DNA of 64,000 nucleotides from Rhizobium sp. RU36D (GCF_900176345.1 NZ_FWXU01000008.1:62001-126000), one strand, 5' to 3'; numbered from the stretch's first letter, positions 1-10,351 are shown. The notes: generated from the letters alone by a model not told the origin. Translations and numbers: made by a program.

Positions 1-547
1 CGTTTTCGCTGGGGGCAATGCCCAAGGTTTTGCGTTCGAGCTCCATAATCATGCTCATGGCGACATTGCGGTCATCGCTGTCGGTCGTTGCGTTGGCGAC
101 TTTACCGCCGCGCTGGGCAGCGATCATGTCGGAATACATCTGCTCGGCGATGCCGATACCGCCGCGCTCGGAAATTTCGGCGCCGATCTGTTCGGCCATC
201 ATGCTCTTCCAGATTTCGCCGGCATTGCCCTTGCCGTAGACGGCCTCGCTGTCTTCCGGCAGCATGGACTTCAGGAAGTTCTGCAGAACGACGCCTTCAA
301 ATTGCCGGTAGACTTCGGGAACCTCGCCGACCTTCTTCTCAGAAGCGGCATTGGCAAGACCGGACTTGGAGCCGGCGCTGTTCAAGATATCGACGGCGGC
401 GTCGAAACCGGCGCCCTTTTCAGCCAGGCTGGTGGCAGCAAAGGCCGCCCGCGTTGCCTTGAGTTTCGCCTGAGCGGCCTCGACTTGCGCCGGATCGGCT
501 GCTCTCACTACGTCCAGAACCAGATCGCTTGGTGGTGATATCGCCAC
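1..547 (-). CDS. flgJ: FlgJ-like rod-binding protein, partial (runs off left edge)
   Basis: Reading frame open from a GTG at 547 to the window edge (182 codons, no stop seen). The GTG is preceded by TGAGGACG at good Shine-Dalgarno spacing, and no better ATG is in frame. The middle part (FEGVVLQNFLKSMLPED, then IGAEISERGGIGIAEQMYSDM) matches the rod-scaffold domain of FlgJ, which caps the growing rod in the periplasm. No muramidase domain is seen so far. It is the last visible gene of the flgE-to-left operon, after fliR and a FliJ-like gene. A separate transglycosylase at 10491-11066 may supply the missing wall-cutting activity (inference). Confidence 0.75.
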   Translation of the reverse strand, partial: MAISPPSDLVLDVVRAADPAQVEAAQAKLKATRAAFAATSLAEKGAGFDAAVDILNSAGSKSGLANAASEKKVGEVPEVYRQFEGVVLQNFLKSMLPEDSEAVYGKGNAGEIWKSMMAEQIGAEISERGGIGIAEQMYSDMIAAQRGGKVANATTDSDDRNVAMSMIMELERKTLGIAPSEN

Positions 548-580
548 GATGGTCGTCCTCACATTTCAGTTCGGACGTGA

Positions 581-994
581 CTATCCTTCATGAAGCTTGC
601 TGGAGGCTGGCGTTGCATAACGCATGTCGACGAGGTCCAGAATTGCCTCGTCCGCCGCTTCCCGGTCCTCGTCTTCGCGGGCTTCCAGGCGGTGTTCGTC
701 GAGCTTGTCGCCCTTGGCGCGCTCGCGCATGACCCGCATTTCATGCAGTTGCTGCATGCCGGCCAATTGCCGCTCAGTCGTGGACAGCCGGGTGAATCGG
801 TCCGCATAATTCTGCGCGAACAGGCGATGCACCGGATCGAGCGAGCCGATCGCCTCCATGACGCTGGTCATCGATTCGGTGACTTCCTGGCGCTGGCGGG
901 CGGTGGCGGCGAGATCGCTCTCCGCCATCTTTTCCAGATGCCGCTGGACGGCGACGAGCCGCATCAGCTTCTGCGATTTCTTCTGCTGGCTCAT
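581..994 (-). CDS. FliJ-like coiled-coil flagellar protein (unnamed)
   Basis: 137 residues from the ATG at 994, which has AGGAG seven bases upstream; the longer frame to 1027 lacks a ribosome site. The protein is highly charged, mostly helical in appearance and rich in Glu, Arg, Gln and Met, with no membrane segment. Length, charge and predicted coiled coil resemble FliJ, the stalk protein of the FliI export ATPase, but no family signature is clear by eye. It lies between fliR (39 bp upstream) and the FlgJ-like gene, inside the export-gate operon, and no other fliJ is visible in the window. The FliJ role is an inference; it could also be a chaperone. Confidence 0.6.
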   Translation of the reverse strand: MSQQKKSQKLMRLVAVQRHLEKMAESDLAATARQRQEVTESMTSVMEAIGSLDPVHRLFAQNYADRFTRLSTTERQLAGMQQLHEMRVMRERAKGDKLDEHRLEAREDEDREAADEAILDLVDMRYATPASSKLHEG

Positions 995-1033
995 GAGCCG
1001 GCTCCTATAGGCATGCCCGCGCCGCATCCATGG

Positions 1034-1786
1034 CTAGCTGCCGATGAAGACGGAGGGAAAGAATTCGGCGAACTGCCGCACCAGCGCGGCAATCGAGAGA
1101 TAGACAAGGAACAGCCCGCCCATCAGGAGATACGGGGTCGAAATGAAGAAAACCGGGATCTGCGGCGCGAGCTTGTTGATGAGGCCGACGGCGAAGTTGA
1201 ACATCAGGCCGAAGATGATGAAGGGGCTGGCCAGCCGCAGCATCAGCTTGAAGGTGGTGACCAGGGTATCGGTCAGGGTGATGAGCATCTTCTGCGAATC
1301 AGGAATGCCGCCCAAGGGCATGGCCGTGTAGGAATCGATCAGCGCCCGGAAGACCATGTGGTGAAAATCCATGGCGAACAGCAGCATCAACCCGCCGAAG
1401 CTGATGAGGTTGGTAAGCTGGTTTTCGGCGGCATCTTCCAGGATGTCGCCGGCACCCGGGGCGCTGAAGCCGATGGCCATCGACAGGACCGAGCCGGCGA
1501 ATTGAAGGCCGAGCACATAAAAGCGCGCGATCAGACCATACATGGTGCCGATGACGAATTCGGTAAAAACAAGCTGGATATAGGCGGTTTGCGTGCCGGA
1601 AACGCGGGGATAGATGATGTCCCAGAGGACCGGCAGGATGGCCATGGAAATGGCCACCGAGGCCAGGAGCCGAACGATCATCGGCAACCGGGCGCTGGAA
1701 AACCCGGGAAGAACCATCATGCAGGCACCAATGCGGCAGAAGCACGCAAACAATGCCAGGACGGTCCCTTCCGGGTCTGTGATCAT
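1034..1786 (-). CDS. fliR: Flagellar export gate protein FliR
   Basis: 250 residues, the usual FliR length. Hydrophobic helices run through most of the protein, starting with [20 protein letters not shown], and the segment [19 protein letters not shown] lies at the C-terminus. FliR joins FliP and FliQ in the helical export gate in the inner membrane. The start ATG overlaps the flhA stop by four bases (ATGA), so the two are probably translationally coupled. Confidence 0.95.
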   Translation of the reverse strand: MITDPEGTVLALFACFCRIGACMMVLPGFSSARLPMIVRLLASVAISMAILPVLWDIIYPRVSGTQTAYIQLVFTEFVIGTMYGLIARFYVLGLQFAGSVLSMAIGFSAPGAGDILEDAAENQLTNLISFGGLMLLFAMDFHHMVFRALIDSYTAMPLGGIPDSQKMLITLTDTLVTTFKLMLRLASPFIIFGLMFNFAVGLINKLAPQIPVFFISTPYLLMGGLFLVYLSIAALVRQFAEFFPSVFIGS

Positions 1787-3870
1787 GATATGGAGCCCAA
1801 AATCTTGATCTCGATGCCCTTGGCCAGTTCGACATGCGACAGGACCGGGAGGGTTGCGAACAGCCGCTCGATGATCATGCGCACATAGGACCGTGTTTCG
1901 GGGGACGTGACAAGAACAAAGGGCAGGCCGCGATCCATGAATTCACGGATAACTTTGCTCGCCTGGTCGGAGAATTCCTCAAGGCTGCGGGGATCGATAT
2001 CGAATTCGACCACTTCGCCCTTGGCATCGCGCTTGAGCGCCTGGTGGAAGACCAGGTCCCACTTGCTGCCAAGACGCAGCACGCGCAGCACGCCATTGTC
2101 GGTGAGGTCGCCGCAGAGCTGCTGCGCCATGCGAACACGGACATGCTCGACGATCTGCTCGGTCTTGCGCACATGGGGTGCGAGTTCTGCCACGGCTTCC
2201 AGAATGAGATGCAGGTTGCGGATCGAGACGCGCTCGGCCAGAAGCAGTTTCAGCACCGCCTGCAGGCCCGAATAGGACATGTGCGACGAGCAGATTTCAT
2301 CCGCCAGCTTCTTGTATTCCGGATCGAGACGATCGATCAGGATCTTGACGTCCTTGTAGGACAGGAGCTGCGGCAGGTTGTTGCGGATGACCTCGCTGAC
2401 GTGGGTGAGCACGACGGAGACGTTATCGATCGGGTGGAAGCCTTCGCGCTTCAGGTCTTCCGTGAAGCTTTCCAGGATCGACACGGCCGGCATGCCGAAA
2501 GCGGGTTCGCGGATTTCGTCACCGGGGACGCTCGGCTTGCGGCCCTGGCCGGTGACGACAAGCACTTCACCCACCCGCAGCTGGTTCGACGCAATCGTCG
2601 TGCCGTGGATGCGGATCTGGTAGGATTTTTCAGGAATGGCGATATCATCGGTGACCTTGATTTCCGGCACCACGAAACCGTATTGGCTGGCGAATTTCTT
2701 GCGCATCTTGCCGACGCGGAAGGCCAGTTCCTGATGCGCGCCGAGCAGACGGGTGGAGACGAGCTTGCCAAGCGCCAGCTCGATTTCCGCCGTCTTGAGC
2801 ACCGAGCGGACGCTGTCTTTTTCGGCTTCCTTGGTTTGGATGACCTTCTTTTCTTCCTGCTCGCGCTTAACCTTGTTCTCCGCCTCGATCTGGCGCGGGA
2901 TGAACCAGGCGCCGAAGGCCATGATGCCGCCAAGGGTGATGAAGGGCAGGAAGGGAAGACCGGGAACCAGGGCCAGCGTGCCCATGAGGGCCGCGGCCAC
3001 CGACAGCGCGCGGGGATAGCCGCTCAGCTGGTTGATAACGGCCTGGTCCGTGGTGCCCGGCGTGCCGCCGCGCGAGACCAGAAGGCCGGCGGCCAAAGAC
3101 ACGATGAGGGCCGGAACCTGGGAGACGATACCGTCACCGACGGACAGCTTGACGAAGACGTCAGCGGCTTCGCCGATTTCCATGCCGTGGCGGAAATAGC
3201 CGATGATGATGCCGCCGAAGACGTTGATGGCGGTGATGATCAGGCCGGCAATGGCATCGCCACGCACGAACTTGGACGCACCGTCCATGGCACCGAAGAA
3301 CGAGCTTTCCTGCTCCAGTTCGCGGCGCCGGTGCTGCGCTTCCTTCTCATCGATAATGCCGGCCGACAAGTCGGCGTCGATCGACATCTGCTTGCCGGGA
3401 ATGGCGTCCAGGGTGAAACGCGCGCCGACTTCGGCGATACGCGTCGCACCCTTGGTGATGACGATGAAGTTGACCGTGATGAGGATGAGGAAGACGATCA
3501 GACCGATGACGAAGTCACCGCCCATGACGAGGTTGGAGAAGCCCGCGATGACGCCGCCGGCGGCATTGTGGCCCTCGTGACCATGGGTGAGAATGACGCG
3601 CGTCGTGGCGATGTTGAGCGCCAGACGGATCATGGTCGCGATCAGCAGGATGGTCGGGAAGGACGAGAAGTCCAGAGGGCGCTGGATCCACAGCGCAACC
3701 ATCAGGATGAGGACCGAAAAGGCGATGGAAAACGCCAGGCCCATATCGATGAGGAATGGCGGGATCGGCAGGAAGAGGATGCAGAGAATGCCGACGATGC
3801 CGAACGCGAAGCCGATGTCTCGGCTGCTGGGATTGACCTTCGGTATGCCTAGTGCAGGTGGTTGAGCCAT
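1783..3870 (-). CDS. flhA: Flagellar export protein FlhA
   Basis: 695 residues, full length for the FHIPEP family. The N-terminal half (about 18-330) holds the membrane helices, with the family motif [16 protein letters not shown] near residue 80. The C-terminal half is the cytosolic ring that docks export substrates and chaperones. It uses the proton gradient to drive export of rod, hook and filament subunits. It follows fliQ after a gap of 130 bp and overlaps fliR. Confidence 0.97.
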   Translation of the reverse strand: MAQPPALGIPKVNPSSRDIGFAFGIVGILCILFLPIPPFLIDMGLAFSIAFSVLILMVALWIQRPLDFSSFPTILLIATMIRLALNIATTRVILTHGHEGHNAAGGVIAGFSNLVMGGDFVIGLIVFLILITVNFIVITKGATRIAEVGARFTLDAIPGKQMSIDADLSAGIIDEKEAQHRRRELEQESSFFGAMDGASKFVRGDAIAGLIITAINVFGGIIIGYFRHGMEIGEAADVFVKLSVGDGIVSQVPALIVSLAAGLLVSRGGTPGTTDQAVINQLSGYPRALSVAAALMGTLALVPGLPFLPFITLGGIMAFGAWFIPRQIEAENKVKREQEEKKVIQTKEAEKDSVRSVLKTAEIELALGKLVSTRLLGAHQELAFRVGKMRKKFASQYGFVVPEIKVTDDIAIPEKSYQIRIHGTTIASNQLRVGEVLVVTGQGRKPSVPGDEIREPAFGMPAVSILESFTEDLKREGFHPIDNVSVVLTHVSEVIRNNLPQLLSYKDVKILIDRLDPEYKKLADEICSSHMSYSGLQAVLKLLLAERVSIRNLHLILEAVAELAPHVRKTEQIVEHVRVRMAQQLCGDLTDNGVLRVLRLGSKWDLVFHQALKRDAKGEVVEFDIDPRSLEEFSDQASKVIREFMDRGLPFVLVTSPETRSYVRMIIERLFATLPVLSHVELAKGIEIKILGSIS

Positions 3871-4000
3871 GTTCTTCCCGTCTCTTCATGAGATGGCGGC
3901 CCGGCAACGGATGCTGCTGCGGCCAAGATGGAAGATCGATAGCGTTCGAAGCTTGCGCGAGGATGGCCGGTTGCCCAGAATCGAGCCGGCGGGAGAGCGA

Positions 4001-4267
4001 CTAGAATCCGCTTTGCACGCGCGAAAAGACGAGATTGGCAAACAGCGAGATCTGCCCGCCGACGAAGGGTGCCGTGATGCCCACCATGACCAGGATCGCG
4101 ACGATCTTGGGCACGAATGTCAGCGTCATTTCCTGGATCTGGGTCAGCGCCTGGATGAGGGCAATGACGATGCCGACCACCATGGCCGCGAGGACGGCAG
4201 GTCCGGAAGAGACCAGAACCGTCCACACCGCAGCCTGCATGATATCGAGGGCATCGGCCTCATTCAT
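4001..4267 (-). CDS. fliQ: Flagellar export gate protein FliQ
   Basis: 88 residues from the ATG at 4267 (MNEADALDIM), with GGGGA upstream; the longer in-frame extension to 4498 reads through flgD in another frame and is not FliQ-like. Two hydrophobic helices (about 15-40 and 50-75) are typical of FliQ, of which several copies wrap the FliP/FliR core of the export gate. It lies between flgD and flhA in the same direction. Confidence 0.95.
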   Translation of the reverse strand: MNEADALDIMQAAVWTVLVSSGPAVLAAMVVGIVIALIQALTQIQEMTLTFVPKIVAILVMVGITAPFVGGQISLFANLVFSRVQSGF

Positions 4268-4385
4268 CGTGGCATTCCCCATGAAACCGGCAGTCATTGC
4301 CGGATATATCCGCCGGCGAATCGCCGCCTTTGACGGACCAGCACTAACACCGGCCCCAGGAAAGGTCGATCCGCCGGATCTTGTC

Positions 4386-4820
4386 TTACTTGATCGTAAC
4401 GCCCTGGGCGATGACGATGTCCTTGCCGTCCGTCGTGGTCGCGACCATGGCGTCGCTATAGACTTTGACGGAGGACACGGTACCGGAAATCGTGCCATCG
4501 GCGCTGGTCAGCGTCTTGCCGACATAGCCGCTGGCAGTGCCCAGCGCCGTGCCGGCGATCAGGCTTTCCAGGTTCTTGTTGGTCTGGATCGTCTGTTCGA
4601 CCTGCGAGAAGGTGGCCAGCTGGGCGATCTGCTCGCTGGCATCCATCGGATCGGTCGGATCCTGGTTCTTCATCTGTGCGATCAACAGCTTGAGAAAGCT
4701 GTTATAATCGACCGAAGCGGCTTCGCCCGCTTCCTTGGACTTGGTCTTGACGCCTTCCCATACAGAATCGGGAGCGTTGTAGGTAACAGTCGAGGGAGTC
4801 TCGACCGCGGTTACCGCCAT
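4386..4820 (-). CDS. flgD: Flagellar hook-cap protein FlgD
   Basis: 144 residues. The N-terminal signature [22 protein letters not shown] (about 38-59), followed by [14 protein letters not shown], is diagnostic for FlgD, the scaffold that caps the growing hook. The protein is shorter than enteric FlgD (about 230 residues) because the central Ig/Tudor domain is reduced, as is usual in alphaproteobacteria. The gene overlaps the flbT stop by 10 bp and belongs to the flgE-flgK-flgL-flaF-flbT-flgD operon. Confidence 0.95.
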   Translation of the reverse strand: MAVTAVETPSTVTYNAPDSVWEGVKTKSKEAGEAASVDYNSFLKLLIAQMKNQDPTDPMDASEQIAQLATFSQVEQTIQTNKNLESLIAGTALGTASGYVGKTLTSADGTISGTVSSVKVYSDAMVATTTDGKDIVIAQGVTIK

Positions 4821-5260
4821 GGTGCAATCTCCTTGCGGATCTGTTCGATCGTTGCAGGGGTCATCTCCTGGTTGTTCAGGATGCGGTCTTCGATCGGATA
4901 GAGACCGCGGATGGCCTTCAGGGCGTCAAAGGCGCGGCCGGACGACACCATGCCGTCGATGCGCTTGAGTTCCGCCAGGACTTCGTCATTCTCGAAGCAT
5001 GTCAGCAGCATGGTGACCGACTTGCGGAACATGACCATCGATTGCTCGCGGCCTTCCGGGTTGATCAGCATCATCTGAGCGATAAAATAGAGCTGCCTGA
5101 GGGGCGTGGTTGCGTCTTCCGGCTGGAGGACGTGGTTTTCCAGAAGGAAGGTCACGTCATTCAAGAATTCAAGCGCAACCTTGCGATCGACGCGCAGAAC
5201 CGCGCCGTTGATAAAAATACGTTCCCCAGATTTCAGCGAAATGCGCAAGGTGCTTTTCAT
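4811..5260 (-). CDS. flbT: Flagellin mRNA regulator FlbT
   Basis: 149 residues, the usual FlbT length, with typical [18 protein letters not shown] near the N-terminus. In Caulobacter FlbT acts on the 5' leader of flagellin mRNA and affects its translation and decay; in other alphaproteobacteria it can be an activator of flagellin production. The start overlaps the flaF stop by four bases. Its presumed target is visible in this window: the conserved leader with an anti-Shine-Dalgarno in front of all five flagellins (16960-22440). The link is inferred. Confidence 0.95.
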   Translation of the reverse strand: MKSTLRISLKSGERIFINGAVLRVDRKVALEFLNDVTFLLENHVLQPEDATTPLRQLYFIAQMMLINPEGREQSMVMFRKSVTMLLTCFENDEVLAELKRIDGMVSSGRAFDALKAIRGLYPIEDRILNNQEMTPATIEQIRKEIAPWR

Positions 5261-5604
5261 TTAAGTCCATCCCTGATGATGGTTGTCACGTCTATGATTC
5301 CCTGGAAATTGGTGGATTGGCGCTTCCGTATCCGGTCGCATTCCTTCAAGATCCAGATCGCGATTGAGATCAGATTGGCGCGCAATTCCGCGTCCAACTG
5401 GTTTTCGGGTTGTCTCAGATCCTCGATGAGCCTGATCCAGACCCTGCGAGTATAAAAAAGTGCCTCGATTGCATTTCGAGAATAACCCGCATCATCGCGG
5501 GCAGCCGCCAGTAGTTCGATAGACCGGGTCAACGCCTGCCGCTCACGGTCCTTGGCGTCGGCGACGCCATCCTCCATGATCTCGGCGTATGAAAACTGGT
5601 ACAT
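5257..5604 (-). CDS. flaF: Flagellin secretion regulator FlaF
   Basis: 115 residues matching FlaF ([20 protein letters not shown], then [15 protein letters not shown]). In Caulobacter and Brucella FlaF works opposite or together with FlbT in coupling flagellin synthesis to secretion, probably as a flagellin chaperone-like factor. The gene is 36 bp after flgL and overlaps flbT by four bases, the standard alphaproteobacterial pair. Confidence 0.95.
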   Translation of the reverse strand: MYQFSYAEIMEDGVADAKDRERQALTRSIELLAAARDDAGYSRNAIEALFYTRRVWIRLIEDLRQPENQLDAELRANLISIAIWILKECDRIRKRQSTNFQGIIDVTTIIRDGLK

Positions 5605-5640
5605 CTAGGTATCCTTCATCTTCATTTTATCCTTTGATCA

Positions 5641-6702
5641 TCAAAGGAAATTGACCAGGCTCAGCTGTTGTATCCGTGCAGTCAGTGTGTAGGACGTGTT
5701 GATCAGAGCCTCGAGGTTCTTCACCCGCGTGGCCGATTCATAGGCATCGACACCGATGAGGTCGGTGAGGTTGTTCGACAGGATATCCTTCTGGATGGCG
5801 AGCGAATCGTCAGCCTTCTTGACGCGGGTCTCCGACAGGCCAAGCTTGGTGCGCTCGGCATTGATGCCGGAGATCGCTTCGTTATTGTACTGGATCGCCT
5901 TCTCGATAACCTTCGAGCGCGTTGCTTCCTGAAGATTGAGACCGATCAGCTCCTTGGCGACAACGGCCGAGAGGGCGAATTTCTTCATGCCGTCGGCATT
6001 GATGCTGGTGGAGGTCTGGACGATTTCCGTCTGGCTGATGCGGTTGGTCATGGTCGCATCGGTGGCGCTCGACCAGTCATTGGCCCAGTCGGTGCCGTCG
6101 AACATCGGTTCGACGACGGTCGTCAGGAACTCTTCCATGCTCGGCGAGCCGGTGGCGGCAATCGAGTTGACACCCGCAGCGCTCTGGTTGAAGCCGAAAT
6201 AGCCGAGGAACGCGGCATCGAAAGCTGCCTTGGCGCTGGAGCCGGCTTCAAGGTAATTGTCCAGCGGCTTCACATCGCTGTTGATGCCGGCAAACAGGAA
6301 CTCGCCTGCCACTGCGGTGTTTGCCGCACTGGTGAACGTGTCGAACGCATCGATGACCGAATTGTTGGCGGCCGTCAGCGTGCTCTGGTCTCTGGTGCCC
6401 TGCACGATGAGCAGCTGCTCCTTGATCTTCTGCGCGGCCTTTTCCATCTGGCCCATGGCTTCCTGGGAGGATTCCAGGCGCTGGGTGGCGATCGAATTGG
6501 TGCTCTGCAGGGCCTTGATGCGCTCGATCTCGCGGTTGAGATCGATGCTGACGGCGGTCTGCACGCCAAGGGTGGCACCGACGTCGAAATACTTGCCTTC
6601 CGTCGCCTCGTAGTTTGCCTTGATCAGGTCGATCTGGGCTTTCTGGACCGTCGACCGTAAGGCGTTCGACAGGGACATGTTCGATATGTTGGACGTCTTC
6701 AT
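5641..6702 (-). CDS. flgL: Hook-filament junction protein FlgL
   Basis: 353 residues. The N-terminal flagellin-like helix (SNMSLSNALRSTVQKAQIDL) and C-terminal helix (YTLTARIQQLSLVNFL) are as expected for FlgL, the second junction protein between hook and filament. It follows flgK after three bases and precedes flaF. Confidence 0.93.
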   Translation of the reverse strand: MKTSNISNMSLSNALRSTVQKAQIDLIKANYEATEGKYFDVGATLGVQTAVSIDLNREIERIKALQSTNSIATQRLESSQEAMGQMEKAAQKIKEQLLIVQGTRDQSTLTAANNSVIDAFDTFTSAANTAVAGEFLFAGINSDVKPLDNYLEAGSSAKAAFDAAFLGYFGFNQSAAGVNSIAATGSPSMEEFLTTVVEPMFDGTDWANDWSSATDATMTNRISQTEIVQTSTSINADGMKKFALSAVVAKELIGLNLQEATRSKVIEKAIQYNNEAISGINAERTKLGLSETRVKKADDSLAIQKDILSNNLTDLIGVDAYESATRVKNLEALINTSYTLTARIQQLSLVNFL

Positions 6703-6705
6703 GAC

Positions 6706-8160
6706 TTACACCATATTCAAGAGTGCTTGCAGCATTTCATCGATGGCGCTAACGAGCTTGGTCGATGCTTTATACGACTGCTCGACATCCAGAAGAAGCG
6801 ACAGTTCTTCATCAAGGCTAACGCCTGTTTCATTGCTATATGCTTCCGTAGCGCGCGAGAGCATCGCTGTCTTGTTTTCGTACGCCGTGGTCGCCTGAGA
6901 CCTCAAACCTTCGATCCAGCCGACCGAGTCGGACGAGAATTCGAACAGATTGGAGCTCGTGTCCAACATCGAGGAAGCCGCAAACGTACGATCCTCCTCA
7001 AGGTTTCCTGCATATTCCTCCAGCAGATCACTGTAGGCGCTGCCGCCTGACGTGTTGCGGACATAGGTCGCACCGTTGATGCCGCCGTCACGCAGCAACA
7101 TCGGATTGCCACCCTTTGACGTCAACACCGCCGAATTGACCTGGAAGGTCGCGGAGATGCCGGGAACCACGACGCCGGTCGTCGGAGTCGTGCCTCCCGA
7201 CCATGTAAACAGGCCAGGCTTTGCCGAACCTGGTGTCGCAGGAATGGTTTCAGAAAAAGCTTCCACGAGGCCACGCGCGAGTTCGTCGAGCTGGATCTGG
7301 AATTTCGGGGCGATATCGTCGCGCAGCTGCAGAAGCGCGCCGAGCGAACCGCGTGCCGTGGTGTCGCCACCCGAACCGGCGCCGACCGCCGTGCCATCTA
7401 TATAAAGAGAGTTGCCGACCGTGGCAGCCGCATAACCCGCGGTCTGCGCGAAGGTGACCGCGCGCGGCACCCGCTCAAACAGGGTGATGCCTTCCGACGT
7501 GTAAAGCACGACGTCATTGTTGTCGCGCGTCACGGTATTGACGCCGATGATGGCCGAAATGCTCTTGATCAGCGCGTCGCGCTGGTCGAGCGCGTCGTTC
7601 GGGTCGTCACCCGAGGCGGTCTGGCTGACCACCGTGTTGTTGACGGTTTCGAACTTGGCCAGCAGCGTATTGAGTTCAGAAACCTGCTGGGCGATCTCGG
7701 TATCGGAGTCGAGGCGCAGTTTCTGGATCGCGCTTGCGGTCTTGTTGATGGAGGTCGCAAGGTCCCCGGCCGCCGAAATGGCCGTCTCCGCCAGGGAAAC
7801 TTCGCCCGGACGTGCGGCGAAGGCCGCGAGCTTGTCGCGCATCTCCACCAGCAAGGTAGAGGGCGCCAACTCATTATCGTTGCCGCCCAGCGCCGACTTC
7901 AGGAATTCGAGCCCATCCAGGAGTGTTTCCTGAGCCGTCGATTGGGACGTGCTCAGGAACATCTGGCGCTGAAGGGCGTTGTTCTGAGACCGGTCTGTCG
8001 AGATAAACGACGCACCGGCGTCAGAGGTCATGATGACCGCCGACCGTCGCACGTAGTTAGCGTTGCCAGCATTCTGGATATTCTTCGAGATTATGGACGT
8101 TTGTTCGCCCGTATTCCGGAAGATGCTGTTTGCTGTCTGCATTGCACTTGCGAGGGTCAT
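6706..8160 (-). CDS. flgK: Hook-filament junction protein FlgK
   Basis: 484 residues. The N-terminus (LASAMQTANSIFRNTGEQTS, then NIQNAGNANYVRR) and the C-terminus (VSLDEELSLLLDVEQSYKAS, ending LVSAIDEMLQALLNMV) are typical FlgK/HAP1. FlgK sits on the hook and starts filament assembly. It is shorter than enteric FlgK (about 550). It lies 35 bp after flgE and 3 bp before flgL. Confidence 0.95.
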   Translation of the reverse strand: MTLASAMQTANSIFRNTGEQTSIISKNIQNAGNANYVRRSAVIMTSDAGASFISTDRSQNNALQRQMFLSTSQSTAQETLLDGLEFLKSALGGNDNELAPSTLLVEMRDKLAAFAARPGEVSLAETAISAAGDLATSINKTASAIQKLRLDSDTEIAQQVSELNTLLAKFETVNNTVVSQTASGDDPNDALDQRDALIKSISAIIGVNTVTRDNNDVVLYTSEGITLFERVPRAVTFAQTAGYAAATVGNSLYIDGTAVGAGSGGDTTARGSLGALLQLRDDIAPKFQIQLDELARGLVEAFSETIPATPGSAKPGLFTWSGGTTPTTGVVVPGISATFQVNSAVLTSKGGNPMLLRDGGINGATYVRNTSGGSAYSDLLEEYAGNLEEDRTFAASSMLDTSSNLFEFSSDSVGWIEGLRSQATTAYENKTAMLSRATEAYSNETGVSLDEELSLLLDVEQSYKASTKLVSAIDEMLQALLNMV

Positions 8161-8195
8161 TTGGCAGCCTTATGCTTTCAAATTACGGTTGTTCA

Positions 8196-9398
8196 TTACC
8201 GCTTGAGATTGACCAGCACTTCCATCAATTCCGAGCCGGTCTGGAAGACCTTGGAGTTGGCAGTGTAGTTGCGCTGGGACTCGATCATCGAGGTGAGCTC
8301 TGCGGCCACGTCGACGTTGGAGTCTTCGAGAGCGCCCGAAAGGACGGAGCCGAAGGCACCGTTCTGGGCATAACCGAGAACAACGACACCGGAGTCCGTT
8401 GTTGTCGTGTAGAGGTTGCCGGCGACCGGCAGGAGGTTGTTCGGGCTCTGCACCGTTGCCAGTGCGATACGGTAAGTCGGGACGAGCGAGCCGTTGTCGT
8501 ACTTGATCGACACGACACCTTCCGCGTTGATTTCGTAGCCCGTGGCCTTCGATGCCTTGCTGCCGTCGATGCCGGCCTTGCCGGGCGCCGAGTCGGATGC
8601 CAGCTGGGTGGTGCCAGTCAGATCAATGGCGATGGACTTCATTTCGGCGCCGCCAAGACCCGTGGTCAGGGCCGTCGTCGTCACCGGCGTCGTCGGCGCG
8701 GTCATGACACCCAGGGCGTCGAAGGTAACCGGGGTAGCTGCGAGCACCGTGGTACCGTTGTACTTACCTTCGATCGTCCAGGCATTGGCGCCGGTTTTCG
8801 TATAGGTGAATTCGATCAGGCGGCTGGTGCCCTGCGTGTCGATCGCCGACAGCGAGGTCTTGAAGGTATCACCGACAGCCGCGGTGTTGGTCAGGTTGAC
8901 CGGCAGCCTGCCGTTTTCCGATGCCTTGGCAGCGATTGCAGCCGTTCCGAGCTTGACCGGCTCAAGGCCGTCATAACCGTTGATGACGATGGTCGGGTCA
9001 ACGCCGTCATTGTAGGGATAACCCATCAGGGTGTAGCCGGCGGCGTTCTGCAGGGTGCCGTCGCTCATTTCGACGAAGTTACCGGCGCGGGTCAGATATT
9101 CGACACCGCTTGCGCCCTGGACGATGAAGAAGCCTTCGCCCTTGACCGCGAGGTCCGTGCCCGACGTCGTGAAGGTGTAGGTGCTTTCAGCCGTGATGTC
9201 GTAGCGAACCGTCGATTCGACGCCGCCAGAGTTGTAGGAGCTGCCCGACGAGGGCAGGATCATCGACGAGAACTGTACCGACGCTTTCTTGTAACCGACG
9301 GTGCTGGAGTTGGCGATGTTATCGGCAACCGTGCTCAGCCTGTTTGCCTGGGCGTTCATTCCGGACACACCGGTGCGCATCGTTCCGTAAAGGCTCAT
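8196..9398 (-). CDS. flgE: Flagellar hook protein FlgE
   Basis: 400 residues. It opens with the rod/hook signature (MSLYGTMRTGVSGMNAQ, then VADNIANSSTVGYKKASVQF) and closes with SNVDVAAELTSMIESQRNYTANSKVFQTGSELMEVLVNL, the axial-protein C-terminal helix. FlgE polymerises into the flexible hook. It is the first gene of a left-going operon, 140 bp downstream of rem. Confidence 0.96.
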   Translation of the reverse strand: MSLYGTMRTGVSGMNAQANRLSTVADNIANSSTVGYKKASVQFSSMILPSSGSSYNSGGVESTVRYDITAESTYTFTTSGTDLAVKGEGFFIVQGASGVEYLTRAGNFVEMSDGTLQNAAGYTLMGYPYNDGVDPTIVINGYDGLEPVKLGTAAIAAKASENGRLPVNLTNTAAVGDTFKTSLSAIDTQGTSRLIEFTYTKTGANAWTIEGKYNGTTVLAATPVTFDALGVMTAPTTPVTTTALTTGLGGAEMKSIAIDLTGTTQLASDSAPGKAGIDGSKASKATGYEINAEGVVSIKYDNGSLVPTYRIALATVQSPNNLLPVAGNLYTTTTDSGVVVLGYAQNGAFGSVLSGALEDSNVDVAAELTSMIESQRNYTANSKVFQTGSELMEVLVNLKR

Positions 9399-9465
9399 AT
9401 CAATACCTCGTTTATGAAGTCATTTGGGAGATTAGGAGATGGGCCTTGCGTGAAGCTGTCTGTGT

Positions 9466-9512
9466 CGGCGGGCCGGATCTGAAATCATTTCAGCCGATAT
9501 ATTTGCCCGCCG
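9466..9512 (-). promoter_or_regulatory. Nested inverted repeat between rem and flgE
   Basis: Outer arms CGGCGGGC (9466-9473) and GCCCGCCG (9505-9512) enclose a second palindrome CTGAAAT-C-ATTTCAG (9479-9493). The rem transcript would form a strong hairpin here, but no T run follows, so it is not a clean intrinsic terminator. It may end or stabilise the rem mRNA, or the inner palindrome may be an operator for flgE. Confidence 0.5.
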
Positions 9513-9538
9513 AAGTCACGGCGCCCTAGAGAAAGCAG

Positions 9539-10210
9539 TCAGTTCCAGTCGATGCAGTAGCCAAGGAAGCGTTTGGAATCGACAGGGTCGACACCGAGCT
9601 TCTTGCGCAGCTTCTTGCGAAGCTTGCTGATGTGGCTTTCGACAACATTTTCTTCGACTTCTTCATCGAAGATGCCGTAGATTGCGTTGAAGATCTGGGT
9701 CTTGGACACGCGACGTCCGCGGTTTGCGACCAAATATTCGAGAATGCGACGCTCGCGCCGCGGCAGGGGGAAGATTTCGCCGTTGATCTCAGGATCACGG
9801 CCATCGGAATAAACCCTGATTGCACCGATTTCGGTGTAGTTCGCGATCGACTTCAGGCGACGGCGAATAGCCGCGGCCCGCGCAAGGATCTCCCGGGGAT
9901 GAACCGGCTTGCGCACGACGTCATCGACGCCGCAGTCGAACAGCGCCAGCGTCGCCTCAAGCGAGGGCTGGTCGCTGACCGCTATGACCGGCGCACTTGT
10001 CCGGTCACGAATGGCACGCGGCAATTCCAGCGTCCGTTCGCCCTGTCCGAGGAGGAAAGCCTCCACGGCCGCGATGTCCGCATCGGCTGCCGTGTTGACC
10101 CACTCCCCGAACTCGACAGGGTCGAATCCGGTCGAGGGAATCCCCTCGCGTCCAAATAGAGAAGTATACCCATCTTTAACGAGCTCGCGCTCATCAACCA
10201 CTACGATCAT
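9539..10210 (-). CDS. rem: Motility response regulator Rem (OmpR family)
   Basis: 223 residues: a receiver-like domain (1-120) and an OmpR winged-helix DNA-binding domain (about 128-222, ending [22 protein letters not shown]). In Sinorhizobium meliloti Rem is the growth-phase activator of flagellar and chemotaxis promoters, downstream of VisN/VisR. The receiver keeps the acidic pair (D6, E7), the switch Ser (S79) and Lys (K101). The position of the phospho-acceptor Asp holds Glu (E50 in [11 protein letters not shown]), so control by phosphorylation is unlikely. There is no partner kinase nearby. It has its own 280-bp upstream region and sits between the transglycosylase and flgE. Confidence 0.93.
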   Translation of the reverse strand: MIVVVDERELVKDGYTSLFGREGIPSTGFDPVEFGEWVNTAADADIAAVEAFLLGQGERTLELPRAIRDRTSAPVIAVSDQPSLEATLALFDCGVDDVVRKPVHPREILARAAAIRRRLKSIANYTEIGAIRVYSDGRDPEINGEIFPLPRRERRILEYLVANRGRRVSKTQIFNAIYGIFDEEVEENVVESHISKLRKKLRKKLGVDPVDSKRFLGYCIDWN

Positions 10211-10351
10211 TCGTCCGCCTCCGAATCAGTGTGGTGCCTCGATAACCAATGGGTACGGACGGACGGATTCACCAACAACTGGAGAAAGTTAATGGTAGTT
10301 ATTAACAATTGATTAAGATTTGGGTGGCGATTTGAACTAGATATAGTGGTT

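Noticed and set aside
1834..3852. 672-codon plus-strand ORF opposite flhA
   Set aside because: Very rich in Asp, Glu, Arg and His without hydrophobic core or motif; it is the antisense shadow of FlhA.
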